Below are positions 25,673 to 33,830 of a stretch of 64,000 nt of DNA, piece by piece. The notes beneath the pieces were generated by a model, which had not been told where the DNA came from, did not search any database, and saw only the letters and a list, made by a program, of their open reading frames with translations. Source of the DNA: Massilia sp. IC2-278 (lineage in GTDB: Bacteria > Pseudomonadota > Gammaproteobacteria > Burkholderiales > Burkholderiaceae_D); the NCBI RefSeq assembly GCF_020708045.1, contig NZ_JAJFES010000012.1, positions 78,705 through 142,704 of the forward strand. Direction: 5' to 3'. Both the position numbers and the translations under genes were made by a program. Positions within the stretch are counted from its first letter, which is position 1. Each line of letters starts with the position of its first letter.

Positions 25673-27190
25673 ATGCGTTCACTGTACTTGTCCGACCCCG
25701 TTCTTCCATCGCCGCGCCTGTTCACCCGGATGCGCACCCTGCTGGCCGCCGGCACGCTGGCGCTGGCCAGCCTGGCATTGCCGCTGGGCGCGCAAGCCGA
25801 CCAGGGCTTGTGGGACCCGAGCCAGCAATGGGTCGGCACCTGGGGCACGGCGCCGGCCGGGCCGCCGCTGCCGGCGCAAACGCAAACCTTCACCGACCAG
25901 ACCCTGCGCCTGATCGTGCACACCAGCATCGGCGGCAAGCAAGTGCGCATCCGTGTGTCGAACGAACTCGGCAGCACGCCCCTGCGCATCGGCGCCGCCC
26001 ACATCGCACTGCGCCAGGCCGGCGCCGACATCGTGGCCGGCAGCGACCGTGCGCTGACCTTCAGCGGATCGACCACGATCACGGTGCCGGCCGGGGCGCC
26101 AGTGCTGTCCGACCCGGTCGACCTCGACGTGCCGGCCCTGGGCGACCTTGCAGTCAGCCTCTACCTGCCGGGCGACGTCCAGGCCACCACCATCCACGGC
26201 TCGGCCTTCCAGACGAATTACGTTTCGCTGCCGGGCAATTTCACTGCCGCGGCCACGTTGCCGACCCAGCGCACCATCACCTCCTGGCCCTTCCTGACCG
26301 AAGTCGACGTCAGCGCACCGGGCGCCGGCGCGATTGTCGCCCTGGGCGACTCGATCACCGATGGCGCGGTGACCACCGTCGACGCCAACCGCCGCTGGCC
26401 GGACCTGCTGGCGCTGCGGCTGCAAACCACGCGCGATGCCGCGACCGGCGGCGCCAGCGCCAGCACAACTACCGGCGCAGGCACGAATAGTGGTGCCGGC
26501 ACCGGCGCCGGCACGCGCATGAATGCCAGCGCCAATGCCAACGCAGGCAAGGGCGCCGTCCAGGCCGCGCCGGGCGCCGTGGCGCCGGCGCTGCACGCGC
26601 TGAACAGCCCCCTGGGCGTGGTGAACCGAGGCATTGGCGGCGACCGCCTGCTGCGCGATCCCGGCGAGCAGCCGCTGTTCGGCCGCGCCGCCCTGGTGCG
26701 CTTCGACCGCGACGTGCTGGCCACCAGCGGCGTGCGCCATTTGATCGTCCTGATCGGCATCAACGACATCGGTCATCCAGGCACCGGCACGATTCCGGTC
26801 ACGGAAACCGTGACGGCGCAGGACCTGATCGCCGGCTACCGCCAGCTGATCGCCCGTGCTCATGCCAAGGGCATCCCGGTCTATGGCGCGACGCTGACGC
26901 CCTTCGAGGGCACGGTCTTCCCCGGCTATCACTCGCTCGAGAAAGAAGCCGTGCGCCAGGCCGTGAACAACTGGATCCGCAGCGGCGACGAGTTCGACGC
27001 CGTGATCGACTTCGACCGCGCTGTCCGTGACCCGGCCAACCCCACGCGCATGCTGCCGGCCTACGACAGCGGCGACCACCTGCACCCGAACGACCTGGGC
27101 ATGCAGGCGATGGCGAATGCGATTCCGCTCGAGTTGTTCCGTTCGAGCGGGGCGGCTTTGGCGCCGGCCGGGCAGAAGCTGCGCAAATAG
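25673..27190 (+). CDS. Exported SGNH/GDSL-family esterase with low-complexity insert
   Basis: A 505-residue secreted hydrolase with a signal peptide (about 1-43, ending LGAQAD). An N-terminal beta-rich domain starts WVGTWGTAPAGPP, followed by the SGNH domain: block I GDSITDG with Ser227, block II Gly in NRGIGGDRLL, block III Asn in GIND, and block V DHLHPND. A Thr/Gly/Ala/Asn-rich insert of about 45 residues (around 258-302) lies between blocks I and II. The family acts on carbohydrate or lipid esters; the substrate is unknown. GAGGAGCAAAC before the ATG is a strong ribosome binding site. Confidence 0.87.
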   Translation: MRSLYLSDPVLPSPRLFTRMRTLLAAGTLALASLALPLGAQADQGLWDPSQQWVGTWGTAPAGPPLPAQTQTFTDQTLRLIVHTSIGGKQVRIRVSNELGSTPLRIGAAHIALRQAGADIVAGSDRALTFSGSTTITVPAGAPVLSDPVDLDVPALGDLAVSLYLPGDVQATTIHGSAFQTNYVSLPGNFTAAATLPTQRTITSWPFLTEVDVSAPGAGAIVALGDSITDGAVTTVDANRRWPDLLALRLQTTRDAATGGASASTTTGAGTNSGAGTGAGTRMNASANANAGKGAVQAAPGAVAPALHALNSPLGVVNRGIGGDRLLRDPGEQPLFGRAALVRFDRDVLATSGVRHLIVLIGINDIGHPGTGTIPVTETVTAQDLIAGYRQLIARAHAKGIPVYGATLTPFEGTVFPGYHSLEKEAVRQAVNNWIRSGDEFDAVIDFDRAVRDPANPTRMLPAYDSGDHLHPNDLGMQAMANAIPLELFRSSGAALAPAGQKLRK

Positions 27191-27320
27191 TCGGCCCGGG
27201 ATACGCGGTCGGGATGTGCAGCCCGCATACGGCCTGAATATGCGCAGATACGCGCACTTACGCGCTGCAGCAGGTGGCGTGACCAGGCGTTGGCGGTGCG
27301 CCGGACAAAGGGTCCGAGGA

Positions 27321-28436
27321 TCATGAAACCATGCGCATCTCCTTTCGCCGATATGGCTCGGTCTGCTTGAGCAGGCTGCAGATCGCGTCGACCACCTGCT
27401 CCGGCGCCGGTTTTTCCAGGCAGTCGTGGTGGCCTTGCGGGCAGATGCTGCGTTCGCAGTTGCGGCAGTCGGCATCGCGGTTCAGTACGCGGCTCGGCAC
27501 GCGCCAGGGCGTGTGCCGGGGATTGGTCAGCGCGTACAGGTCGACTACCGGGGCGCCGACCGCCGCGGCAAGGTGGGCGGGGCCGGTGTTGTTGCTCACC
27601 ACCAGCGAGGCCTGAGACAGCAGCGCGCCGAGTTCGCCGATATGCAACTGACCGGCGAATGAGTGGACCGGTGCGCCGCCTGACTCCCTGGCGGGCGCCA
27701 CGATCTGCGCGATCTGCGCAGCCTCGTGCGCCGCACCGGTAAAGACCAGCGGACATCGAACGCGTTTGCCCAGTTCCCGCACCAGGGTCTGCCAGTGATG
27801 CGGCGGATAGCGGCGCGACGGGGCGCTGGCGCCGGGATGCAGCACCAGCCAGCGTCCATCCGGATCGATGCCGGCTTGCCGCAACCTGCCGCGCACCGCA
27901 TCGATGTCGGCGGGCGCGGGGGTGAACGCCAGGCGCTCGTCCGCAATCTCGGCGCCGACATGGCGCACTAGGTCGAGCTGGCGCTGCACTTCGTGGCGCA
28001 CCATCGCGCCCGGTTCCGGGTCGGCGATCCAGTCGCTGAGCAACTGGTACGGCTTTTCGCGGCAATAGGCCAGGCGCAAGGGGATGCCGGCGAGCTGGCA
28101 CAGCAAGGCGGCCGGCAGCGCGCTCTGGCTATAGGAGGTAAAGATCACGGCGGCATCGAAGCCGTGCCCGGCCAGCGTGGCGATCCAGTCGCGGCGCTGC
28201 TCGGGCCGCAGATCGGCGCTACTTTTCATCCACGGCGCCTCATAGGCGATGGCGGCGTCGACATCGTCGAGGTAGGGCGCCAGCGCCGCGCCGGCGGGCG
28301 AGGTGAGCAGGGTCAGGCGGCGCTCGGGGTGCTGGGCACGCAGCGCGCGCATCGCGGGCGTGCACATCAGCACGTCGCCGAGCGCGTCGAGGCGCACGCA
28401 CAGCACGTGCCGGGCCTGGTTCCAGAGGTGTGTCAT
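27321..28436 (-). CDS. Glycosyltransferase family 9 (heptosyltransferase-like)
   Basis: A 371-residue GT9/ADP-heptose:LPS heptosyltransferase-like enzyme: VLCVRLDALGDVLMCTPAMR at the N-terminus and the C-terminal donor site VSNNTGPAHLAAAVGAPVV. A cysteine-rich C-terminal stretch (DADCRNCERSICPQGHHDC) is seen in other GT9 proteins. The ATG at 28436 overlaps the upstream HAD stop by four bases (ATGA), so the two are translationally coupled. It ends a minus-strand operon GT2-GT4-small ORF-HAD-GT9, probably for a surface polysaccharide or LPS core. Confidence 0.88.
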   Translation of the reverse strand: MTHLWNQARHVLCVRLDALGDVLMCTPAMRALRAQHPERRLTLLTSPAGAALAPYLDDVDAAIAYEAPWMKSSADLRPEQRRDWIATLAGHGFDAAVIFTSYSQSALPAALLCQLAGIPLRLAYCREKPYQLLSDWIADPEPGAMVRHEVQRQLDLVRHVGAEIADERLAFTPAPADIDAVRGRLRQAGIDPDGRWLVLHPGASAPSRRYPPHHWQTLVRELGKRVRCPLVFTGAAHEAAQIAQIVAPARESGGAPVHSFAGQLHIGELGALLSQASLVVSNNTGPAHLAAAVGAPVVDLYALTNPRHTPWRVPSRVLNRDADCRNCERSICPQGHHDCLEKPAPEQVVDAICSLLKQTEPYRRKEMRMVS

Positions 28437-28993
28437 TCGTTGTCGTGTCCGGCGATGAGCACAGCGGCCGAGTACAGGTCGGGTGCCATGCGGGTGGGGA
28501 TGCGGCGCGGTCCGAGACGCCATTCGCTTTCGTTGCCGTTGTCGAGCAGGATGGTGCGGCAGCCGGCGCGGTTGCCCGCTTCGACGTCGTGCAGGATGTC
28601 GCCAATCATCCATGACGAGCGCAAGTCGACGCCGTGCTCCATCGCGGCTTTCAACAGCAAGCCGGGCAGGGGTTTGCGGCAATGGCATTCGATGGCATAC
28701 GGCGCCACCGTGCCGCCGGGGTGGTGCGGGCAATAGTAAAAGCCGTCGAGCATCAGGTTTTCGCGGAACAGCAGGTCGGCGATGCAGTCGCCAACCGCAT
28801 GCATGGCTTCTTCCGGAAAACGGCCTTCGGCAATGCCGGATTGGTTGCTGACCACGAACAGGCGGTAGTCGAGTTTCACCAGCAGGCGCAATGCCGGGCC
28901 GGCGCCGGCGGCCAGGCGGATGCGGCGCGGTTCCACGTTGTACGGCAGCTTGTCGATCAGCGTGCCGTCCTTGTTGAGAAAGATCGCTTTCAT
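28433..28993 (-). CDS. HAD-IIIA phosphatase-like protein, GmhB-related, nucleophile Asp replaced by Asn
   Basis: A 186-residue protein of the heptose-bisphosphate/histidinol phosphatase group of HAD hydrolases. It has NKDGTLIDKLPYNV, VVSNQSGIAEGRF (motif II region), the zinc-loop residues CPHHPGG and CHCRKP, and MIGDILHDVEAG (acidic motif). Motif I of HAD phosphatases is DxD; here residue 7 is Asn (codon AAC) while Asp9 is kept, so the phospho-accepting Asp is missing. Either the enzyme is altered or inactive, or this is a family variant. It lies one base behind a 22-codon ORF and overlaps GT9 by four bases. Heptose supply would suit the GT9 neighbour. Confidence 0.85.
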   Translation of the reverse strand: MKAIFLNKDGTLIDKLPYNVEPRRIRLAAGAGPALRLLVKLDYRLFVVSNQSGIAEGRFPEEAMHAVGDCIADLLFRENLMLDGFYYCPHHPGGTVAPYAIECHCRKPLPGLLLKAAMEHGVDLRSSWMIGDILHDVEAGNRAGCRTILLDNGNESEWRLGPRRIPTRMAPDLYSAAVLIAGHDNE

Positions 28994-28994
28994 G

Positions 28995-29063
28995 TCAGGG
29001 CCGGGTGGTGTCGTTCATCGTCAACAGCGCCGCTTCCTGCGTCTTTTCCTGCATCACTGCCAT
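28995..29063 (-). CDS. 22-codon ORF with strong ribosome binding site, coupled to the HAD gene
   Basis: Reads MAVMQEKTQEAALLTM... and ends TGA one base before the ATG of the HAD gene. AGGAG lies five bases before its ATG, whereas the HAD ATG has no Shine-Dalgarno of its own. This suggests a leader ORF whose translation delivers ribosomes to the HAD gene, or the tail of a decayed gene. The peptide is hydrophilic, with no recognisable family. Confidence 0.5.
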   Translation of the reverse strand: MAVMQEKTQEAALLTMNDTTRP

Positions 29064-29125
29064 GTCTGCTCCTGATCATTGGGTATGTCGCGAATGTGGG
29101 TGGACCGGGGGCACGCAGCCTCCCG

Positions 29126-30073
29126 CTAGCTGCCGGTGACCTGGCGCAGGGCGGCGTCCCAGTCGGCGCTGAAGCGCTCGATCGAGAAGCGTTCCTGGGC
29201 GCGGCGGCGGCCGGCCTGGCCGATGTCGCGCGCCAGCGAAGGACTGCGCAGCAGCTCGCGCATGCAGTCGGCCAGGCGCGCGAAGCGAGTGTCGGAATAG
29301 CCGTTGGCGCCGTCCTCGATGACGGTGGCCATCTCGGCGGTGGCAAAGGCCACCACGGGGATGCCGCTCATCATGGCCTCGATCACTGCCAGGCCCAGGC
29401 TGGCGTAGCGGATCGGGCTGAACAGGAAGCGGTAATGCGATGCAAACGCCGGCAATTGCGCATGCGGGATGTCGCCGATGCCGCCCAGCTCTTCGGCAGC
29501 CATGCCGGCGAGGTCGAGCGGCAGTTCGGCGCGCGCGCGCAGGAACAAATCGGCCCCCATGCGCCGCCCGCGCCGGCTTAGATGGTTGCTGATGACCAGG
29601 CCGCGCTCGAGCTCGCCCCGGTAGCGCACGTTGTCGGGCACCAGCACGCCGTGCTCGATGACGGTGGTGGGCGTGCGGCCGTTGTTCCACATGAGCTCGT
29701 TGAAGGGCGTGACGTGCACCAGCAGCACGTTCGGGTCGTCGACCGGGTGCGGGGTATCGGTGGGGTGGGCGCGCGGCGGATCGTGTTCGAGGTAGATGCG
29801 CGGCAGCGCGCGCTGGGCGGGCGTGAGGAAGGCGTACTGGTCCTTTTCCCATTGGTGGTCGTCCTGGAACAGGATGCAGTCGAATTCCTGGGCGCGCACC
29901 TGCGCCACCGGCAGGTCGTGCACGTTGTCGCCCCAGGGCATGTGGCCGCAACGGCCGCCGTAGCCGGGCGGGCGGCCCGGCTTGGAGAGGACGTAGAAGT
30001 CGTGTGGCGCCTGCGACAGGTAGTACAGATAGCTGCCGTGGGTATGCCAGGTCAGGACCTTGAGTCGGCGCAT
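29126..30073 (-). CDS. Glycosyltransferase family 4-like
   Basis: A 315-residue GT-B glycosyltransferase: start MRRLKVLTWHTHGSYLYYLS, a donor-binding C-terminal half with VISNHLSRRGRRMG and the GT4-type FLFSPIRYASLGLAVIEAMM / SGIPVVAFATAEM segment. The start at 30073 is chosen because GAGG lies five bases upstream; a GTG two codons earlier is possible. It begins eight bases behind the GT2 stop, so it is in the same operon. It may build part of a surface glycan; sugar specificity cannot be told. Confidence 0.83.
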   Translation of the reverse strand: MRRLKVLTWHTHGSYLYYLSQAPHDFYVLSKPGRPPGYGGRCGHMPWGDNVHDLPVAQVRAQEFDCILFQDDHQWEKDQYAFLTPAQRALPRIYLEHDPPRAHPTDTPHPVDDPNVLLVHVTPFNELMWNNGRTPTTVIEHGVLVPDNVRYRGELERGLVISNHLSRRGRRMGADLFLRARAELPLDLAGMAAEELGGIGDIPHAQLPAFASHYRFLFSPIRYASLGLAVIEAMMSGIPVVAFATAEMATVIEDGANGYSDTRFARLADCMRELLRSPSLARDIGQAGRRRAQERFSIERFSADWDAALRQVTGS

Positions 30074-30080
30074 AGACACC

Positions 30081-31112
30081 TCAGGTGAAGCGGACGCGGT
30101 AACGGACGGCTCCGGCCAGGCGCCAGAACACCGCCAGCGGAGGAATGAGGGCCGAGGTAACGATCATCTCGGCGATATGGGATGCGGTTTTCGCGGTCCC
30201 GCGCAGGCGCTGCAGGCACAGGCGCGCGGTGAGCCCCAGCCAGGCCAGGCCGGCCGCGCCGAACACGGCCGCGCTGCCCGCCCACCAGCCGGCCAGGGCC
30301 AGCAGCAGGGCCGCCACAGCGAGGTAATGGTCCCAGCGCGGCGCCGGTTCCACCTTGGCGCGGTACAGGCCGGGATGCTTCTTGTAGAGCAGGGCGTCGA
30401 ACACCGCGCGCCGCGTGTGCAGCAGGCTCACGCCCCAGGGGGCCGGGCGCAGCGGATGCACCACCAGCGCCTGCGGCGCCCGCACGATGCGCGCCTCGAT
30501 GCCGAGCAGGCGGAAGTGCAGGTCGGAATCCTCGCGGCAGGGTTCGGTGAAGCGCTCGTCGAAGCCGTCCAGGCGTTCGAGGATGCTCTTGCGGCAGAAG
30601 CAGTTGGCGGCCACGAACTCGGCGGTTTCGAGCTGGCGCGCGGTGCGCTGGTAATCGGTGGGCGTGGCCGGCAGCGGCATTTCCACGCGCCCGCAGAGGA
30701 CGTCGACGTGCTCGCCGAAGGCGGCCAGGCCCTGGGCCAGCCAGGTGGGCGAGGGCACGGTGTCGTCGTCGGTAAAGGCGATGATGGAGGCCTGGGCCGC
30801 GCGCCAGCCGAGGTTGCGCGCCGCTGCCGGGCCGTGCTGGCCGGAATTGGCGACATACACCAGGCGCGGGCCGCGGTCGAGCGTGCGGGCGCGCCAGCCG
30901 GCCACCAGGTGCAGGGTGTTGTGGTTGGGCTCGTCGTCGACGATGATGATCTCGAAGGCGCCGCCCGGCAGGGTCTGGCGGGTGAGGGCGTCGAGGCAGC
31001 GGTCGAGCAGGTCCATGCGGCCGCAGGTGGGCACGACCACCGATACGCTGAAGGCCAGCCCGAGCGGCGGCCCGAGGCCGGTGCCGACAGTCTCCCTGTT
31101 CGCTTCTTGCAT
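30081..31112 (-). CDS. Glycosyltransferase family 2 membrane protein
   Basis: A 343-residue GT-A enzyme: VSVVVPTCGRMDLLDRCLDA at the N-terminus, the DDD metal site in IIAFTDDDTVPSPTW, the acceptor-side EDSDLHFRL, and two hydrophobic segments near the C-terminus (HYLAVAALLLALAGWWAGSA, IAEMIVTSALIPPLAVFWRL). The start is set at the ATG at 31112, which has GGGAGG five bases upstream. The open frame continues 72 codons further up, but that part encodes an ABC-transporter tail. First gene of the minus-strand glycan operon. Confidence 0.86.
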   Translation of the reverse strand: MQEANRETVGTGLGPPLGLAFSVSVVVPTCGRMDLLDRCLDALTRQTLPGGAFEIIIVDDEPNHNTLHLVAGWRARTLDRGPRLVYVANSGQHGPAAARNLGWRAAQASIIAFTDDDTVPSPTWLAQGLAAFGEHVDVLCGRVEMPLPATPTDYQRTARQLETAEFVAANCFCRKSILERLDGFDERFTEPCREDSDLHFRLLGIEARIVRAPQALVVHPLRPAPWGVSLLHTRRAVFDALLYKKHPGLYRAKVEPAPRWDHYLAVAALLLALAGWWAGSAAVFGAAGLAWLGLTARLCLQRLRGTAKTASHIAEMIVTSALIPPLAVFWRLAGAVRYRVRFT

Positions 31113-31130
31113 GCTCGCCTCCCTGTGTTG

Positions 31131-31280
31131 GCGCCCGCGGTCCATGACGACGATGAGGTCGGCGTTGACGATGGTGGACGGGCGGTGCGCAATAATCAGG
31201 GTGGTTCGATTCCCCAACAAACGGTCGAGTTCCTGCGTGATGGTGTGTTCTGAATCTGAATCAAGTGCCGACGTCGCCAG
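31131..31280 (-). pseudogene. Remnant of an ABC exporter nucleotide-binding domain
   Basis: About 50 codons in frame with the GT2 gene read ATSALDSDSEHTITQELDRL, then RTTLIIAHRPSTIVNADLIV. This is the D-loop through H-loop region of an ABC exporter ATPase. Walker A, the signature and the membrane domain are absent, and Walker B is lost apart from a degraded VFLATSALD (normally DEATSALD). There is no start with a ribosome binding site. It is best read as the 3' scar of a lost transporter gene that once preceded the glycosyltransferases. The remaining bases to 31473 hold a TGTAGGAC-type motif (31382). Confidence 0.75.
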
Positions 31281-31473
31281 GAACACCCAACACTGTTGTG
31301 TCAATCCGCCATTCGGGTGTGCTTCCATGCTTGAAACCGTCTTAAATCATTTCACAAAATTTCCTTGATGGAGAAAGATTAGTCCTACATCGGGCGCGTG
31401 GATTTGCTGGCTCAGCATTGATTCCGAATGCATGAAACCTTACTGCCGATAGTCCACGCACATCGCAAGAGTT

Positions 31474-31505
31474 TAAAAAAAACCGGCCACCTTGCGGTAG
31501 CCGGT
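31474..31505 (-). terminator. Terminator of the disordered-protein gene
   Basis: Read on the minus strand: ACCGGCTACC GCAA GGTGGCCGGT followed by eight T's. The GCAA tetraloop and T-run are typical. Confidence 0.8.
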
Positions 31506-31556
31506 CAAGGTCCCCGGCCGAAGCCAGGGCTTATGGGAGCTGGTGAATACGGGCGA

Positions 31557-32474
31557 TTACTTGCGCGAGAACCCGGTGTCGTCGTCCATCTTGCGGTCGC
31601 CTGCCAGGCGGTTGGCGCCGGCCGGGCTCTTCGGGTAGCCACCGGCGGCATCGTTCGACTGGTGCACCGGATTCGGTTCGTCCTTCATGCTGGCGCCGGG
31701 CTGCCATTCCTGGTTTTCGGTACGCGGCCCTGCGTTGCCCGGGCTGCGCGGCAGGCCGCCGGCGACGTCGTTCGACTGGTGCACGTCGGCGCCCTGTTCG
31801 CGGCCCTGTTCGCCGGTCTGCGAGCCGGCGCGGTCGGTGCTGTCCTGCCTTTCCCGAGCAGGCGAGCGCGGCAAGGCTTCTTCACGCTGGCTGTTGCCTT
31901 GCTGGGCCGATGCCATTTGCGCCGATTGGGCTTGCTGCCCCGACTGCATCGACTGGCTGCCGTACACCGGCTGGGCGGCGCCATGGTGGTGGCCGAGCGA
32001 GCCGCCCTGCAGTTCGGGCTGGCGCGCATCCTGTGGATTCATGCGCTCGGTCGCCTGGGTATTCCCGGCATGCTGGCCCTCGCGGTGCAGGAGGTCGGTG
32101 CCGCTGTCGCCGGAACGGCCGCCGACCGGCTGCTCGATCTGGCCATAGGCCTGGGAACGCTGTTCCATCTGGCGCTGGTGGCTGTCGGTGATGCTTTGCG
32201 TCGGGCCGCTGCCGCCGCTCTGCTGGGTCTGCATCGAGCCGCCCGGCAGGTCCCAGCGGCTGCTTTCCTCGGTCCAGGGGCCGTGGCCCATGCCGCTTTG
32301 CTGGGTACCCATCTGGTCGATGCCCTGGCGGCCCTGCTGCTGCGAGGCGCCTTGCGGATAGGTGTGGTCAAGCGGGGCGTCGGGAGCGGTCTTGCCCTTG
32401 GCATTCGCGTTCCACTTTTCGTTGCCGCCGTTATTGGTCTGGTTGTTCATTTCGCTGCGTTGATTCGCGTCCAT
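31557..32474 (-). CDS. Hydrophilic, intrinsically disordered Gln/Gly/Ser-rich protein
   Basis: A 305-residue protein without signal peptide, membrane segment or cysteine, dominated by Gln, Gly, Ser, Asn and charged residues. A motif is repeated near the C-terminus: VHQSNDVAGGLPRSP and VHQSNDAAGGYPKSP, with a shorter EEALPRSP earlier. The ATG at 32474 follows AAGGAAACGTC. The neighbour on the other strand is a KGG-type stress protein, so a desiccation or general stress role is plausible but inferred. I recognise no named family. Confidence 0.75.
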   Translation of the reverse strand: MDANQRSEMNNQTNNGGNEKWNANAKGKTAPDAPLDHTYPQGASQQQGRQGIDQMGTQQSGMGHGPWTEESSRWDLPGGSMQTQQSGGSGPTQSITDSHQRQMEQRSQAYGQIEQPVGGRSGDSGTDLLHREGQHAGNTQATERMNPQDARQPELQGGSLGHHHGAAQPVYGSQSMQSGQQAQSAQMASAQQGNSQREEALPRSPARERQDSTDRAGSQTGEQGREQGADVHQSNDVAGGLPRSPGNAGPRTENQEWQPGASMKDEPNPVHQSNDAAGGYPKSPAGANRLAGDRKMDDDTGFSRK

Positions 32475-32828
32475 GACGTTTCCTTTCACAAGACTGGTTG
32501 CTGGCGCGGCCGCCCGGCCGTTCGCCGCTGGCGCCGCCTGATTCTGCCATGATGCGCGCGCTGTCCGATGTCCAGTATAGGAAGACGTTGCGGTAGTGTG
32601 TAGGACTACAACTGATGGGCATTTTTGCCTATTGACACTACCTTTCGTAAGTGCATTTTCTCTTGCGTGTCGTCCTACAAAGTCATCTGAAAACGTCCTA
32701 TACCCTCATCCAATCGCCCTGCCTAAGATGGTTTCAACCGAACACTCATCGGCGTTGGCGGATGGGACTGGGCGGTAGCCTGCCGCAGGACGCGGCGGTT
32801 TCCACAAGTGAACAGGGAGAACACGATC
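32475..32828. promoter_or_regulatory. 354-base divergent control region with TGTAGGAC/GTCCTACA motifs
   Basis: It lies between the disordered-protein gene (-) and the KGG gene (+). TGTAGGAC at 32599-32606 and GTCCTACA at 32672-32679 form an inverted pair, and GTCCTATA follows at 32694. The same octamer occurs at 31382. The regulator is not known; no ORF or RNA gene is seen. Confidence 0.45.
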
Positions 32829-33107
32829 ATGGCTTCGAGCAATCAAGGTAACAAACAGGGCGGCAACCAGTCCAACAGCCAGAGCAGCGGCACCCGCAAC
32901 CGCGGCTTCGCTTCGATGGATCCGGCACGCCAACGCGAAATCGCCAGCCAGGGAGGCAAGGCAGCGCACCAGAAAGGCACCGCACACGAATTCACTTCGG
33001 AAGAAGCACGCCGTGCAGGCAGCATGAGCCACGGCAACCGCCAGTCCGCCAGCGCCGGTTCGGCCAGCGGCTCGCGTACGTCGTCGAAGAGCCGCAGCAC
33101 GAAGTAA
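32829..33107 (+). CDS. KGG-repeat stress-induced protein (YciG-like)
   Basis: A 92-residue, very hydrophilic protein with the stress-induced acidophilic repeat motif: FASMDPARQREIASQGGKAA then HEFTSEEARRAGSMSHGN, flanked by Asn/Gln/Ser-rich tails. E. coli YciG belongs to this family and is part of the general stress regulon. The ATG at 32829 has GGGAGAAC upstream; an in-frame GTG seven codons earlier is less likely. It ends before a good terminator. Confidence 0.85.
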   Translation: MASSNQGNKQGGNQSNSQSSGTRNRGFASMDPARQREIASQGGKAAHQKGTAHEFTSEEARRAGSMSHGNRQSASAGSASGSRTSSKSRSTK

Positions 33108-33182
33108 GCGCGCGGCAGCGATGAGGCTACGCATCTCCAGCCGCCGATCGGGCGGTTGGCAAACACATGGGTGATGGAGGGG

Positions 33183-33212
33183 AACGGGGAGCTGCGTGCT
33201 CCCCGTTTTCTT
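33183..33212 (+). terminator. Terminator after the KGG gene
   Basis: Stem ACGGGGAGC / GCTCCCCGT with a TGCGT loop, then TTTTCTTT. Confidence 0.85.
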
Positions 33213-33311
33213 TCCTGGATAGTTTCTGAATACACACAATTCGACGATGGGATCAGGTAGAATCGCTGCGCCTTTTTCCAAGCAAATCAACCCAACCTGA
33301 GGAACCTCGTC

Positions 33312-33713
33312 GTGAAAGAAGCGGTCATTCGTCAAGTCAAGAGCATGTCCATGTCCTGCGATCGCGTGGGCAATTCGCTGCTCGCGAAATTTTCCGCCCA
33401 CGGCGCCAGCGACGTTGCCCTGCATATTCCCGCCAGTATCGTGTTCTGGCTGAACAAGCACCTGCCGGTGAACCAGGACCCGACCCTGCAGCCGCCGCCG
33501 GCGCCGCCGCAAATCACCCAGTTCGACTGGGAAAACCCGAACAACCCGCGCGTCATCAGCCTGAATTGCCGCGAACTGCCGGGCAAGCTGCGCATGCAGT
33601 TCAACCTCGACCGCAAGCCCGACCTGGTGCTGGTGCTCGACCGCGGCAACGTCGAACTGATGCGCCAGATCCTGATCATGTACAGCCGCGAGCTGATCGA
33701 CCTCGACGCATAA
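33312..33713 (+). CDS. Hypothetical protein, 133 residues
   Basis: Soluble protein starting KEAVIRQVKSMSMSCDRVG, with a proline-rich middle (LQPPPAPPQITQFDWENP) and a C-terminal beta/helix segment PDLVLVLDRGNVELMRQIL. The start is GTG at 33312 with TGAGGAAC upstream. Codon use matches core genes and the length suggests a conserved single-domain protein, but I do not recognise it. The M14 peptidase follows after 117 bases. Confidence 0.72.
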   Translation: MKEAVIRQVKSMSMSCDRVGNSLLAKFSAHGASDVALHIPASIVFWLNKHLPVNQDPTLQPPPAPPQITQFDWENPNNPRVISLNCRELPGKLRMQFNLDRKPDLVLVLDRGNVELMRQILIMYSRELIDLDA

Positions 33714-33830
33714 GCAGGCCGACCGCGCGTTTCTGCTGCCGCCACTGCTGCTGCTCGGCAGGAGAGGGCATGGCGCTGCCGAATCCAGTATCATGCTCCA
33801 CTTTGTGAACGGGCCAAAAAGGGATCAGCC

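Noticed and set aside
31131..31328. Functional ABC-GT2 fusion protein
   Set aside because: The ABC part lacks Walker A, the signature and an intact Walker B, and GT2 has its own start with a strong ribosome binding site at 31112.
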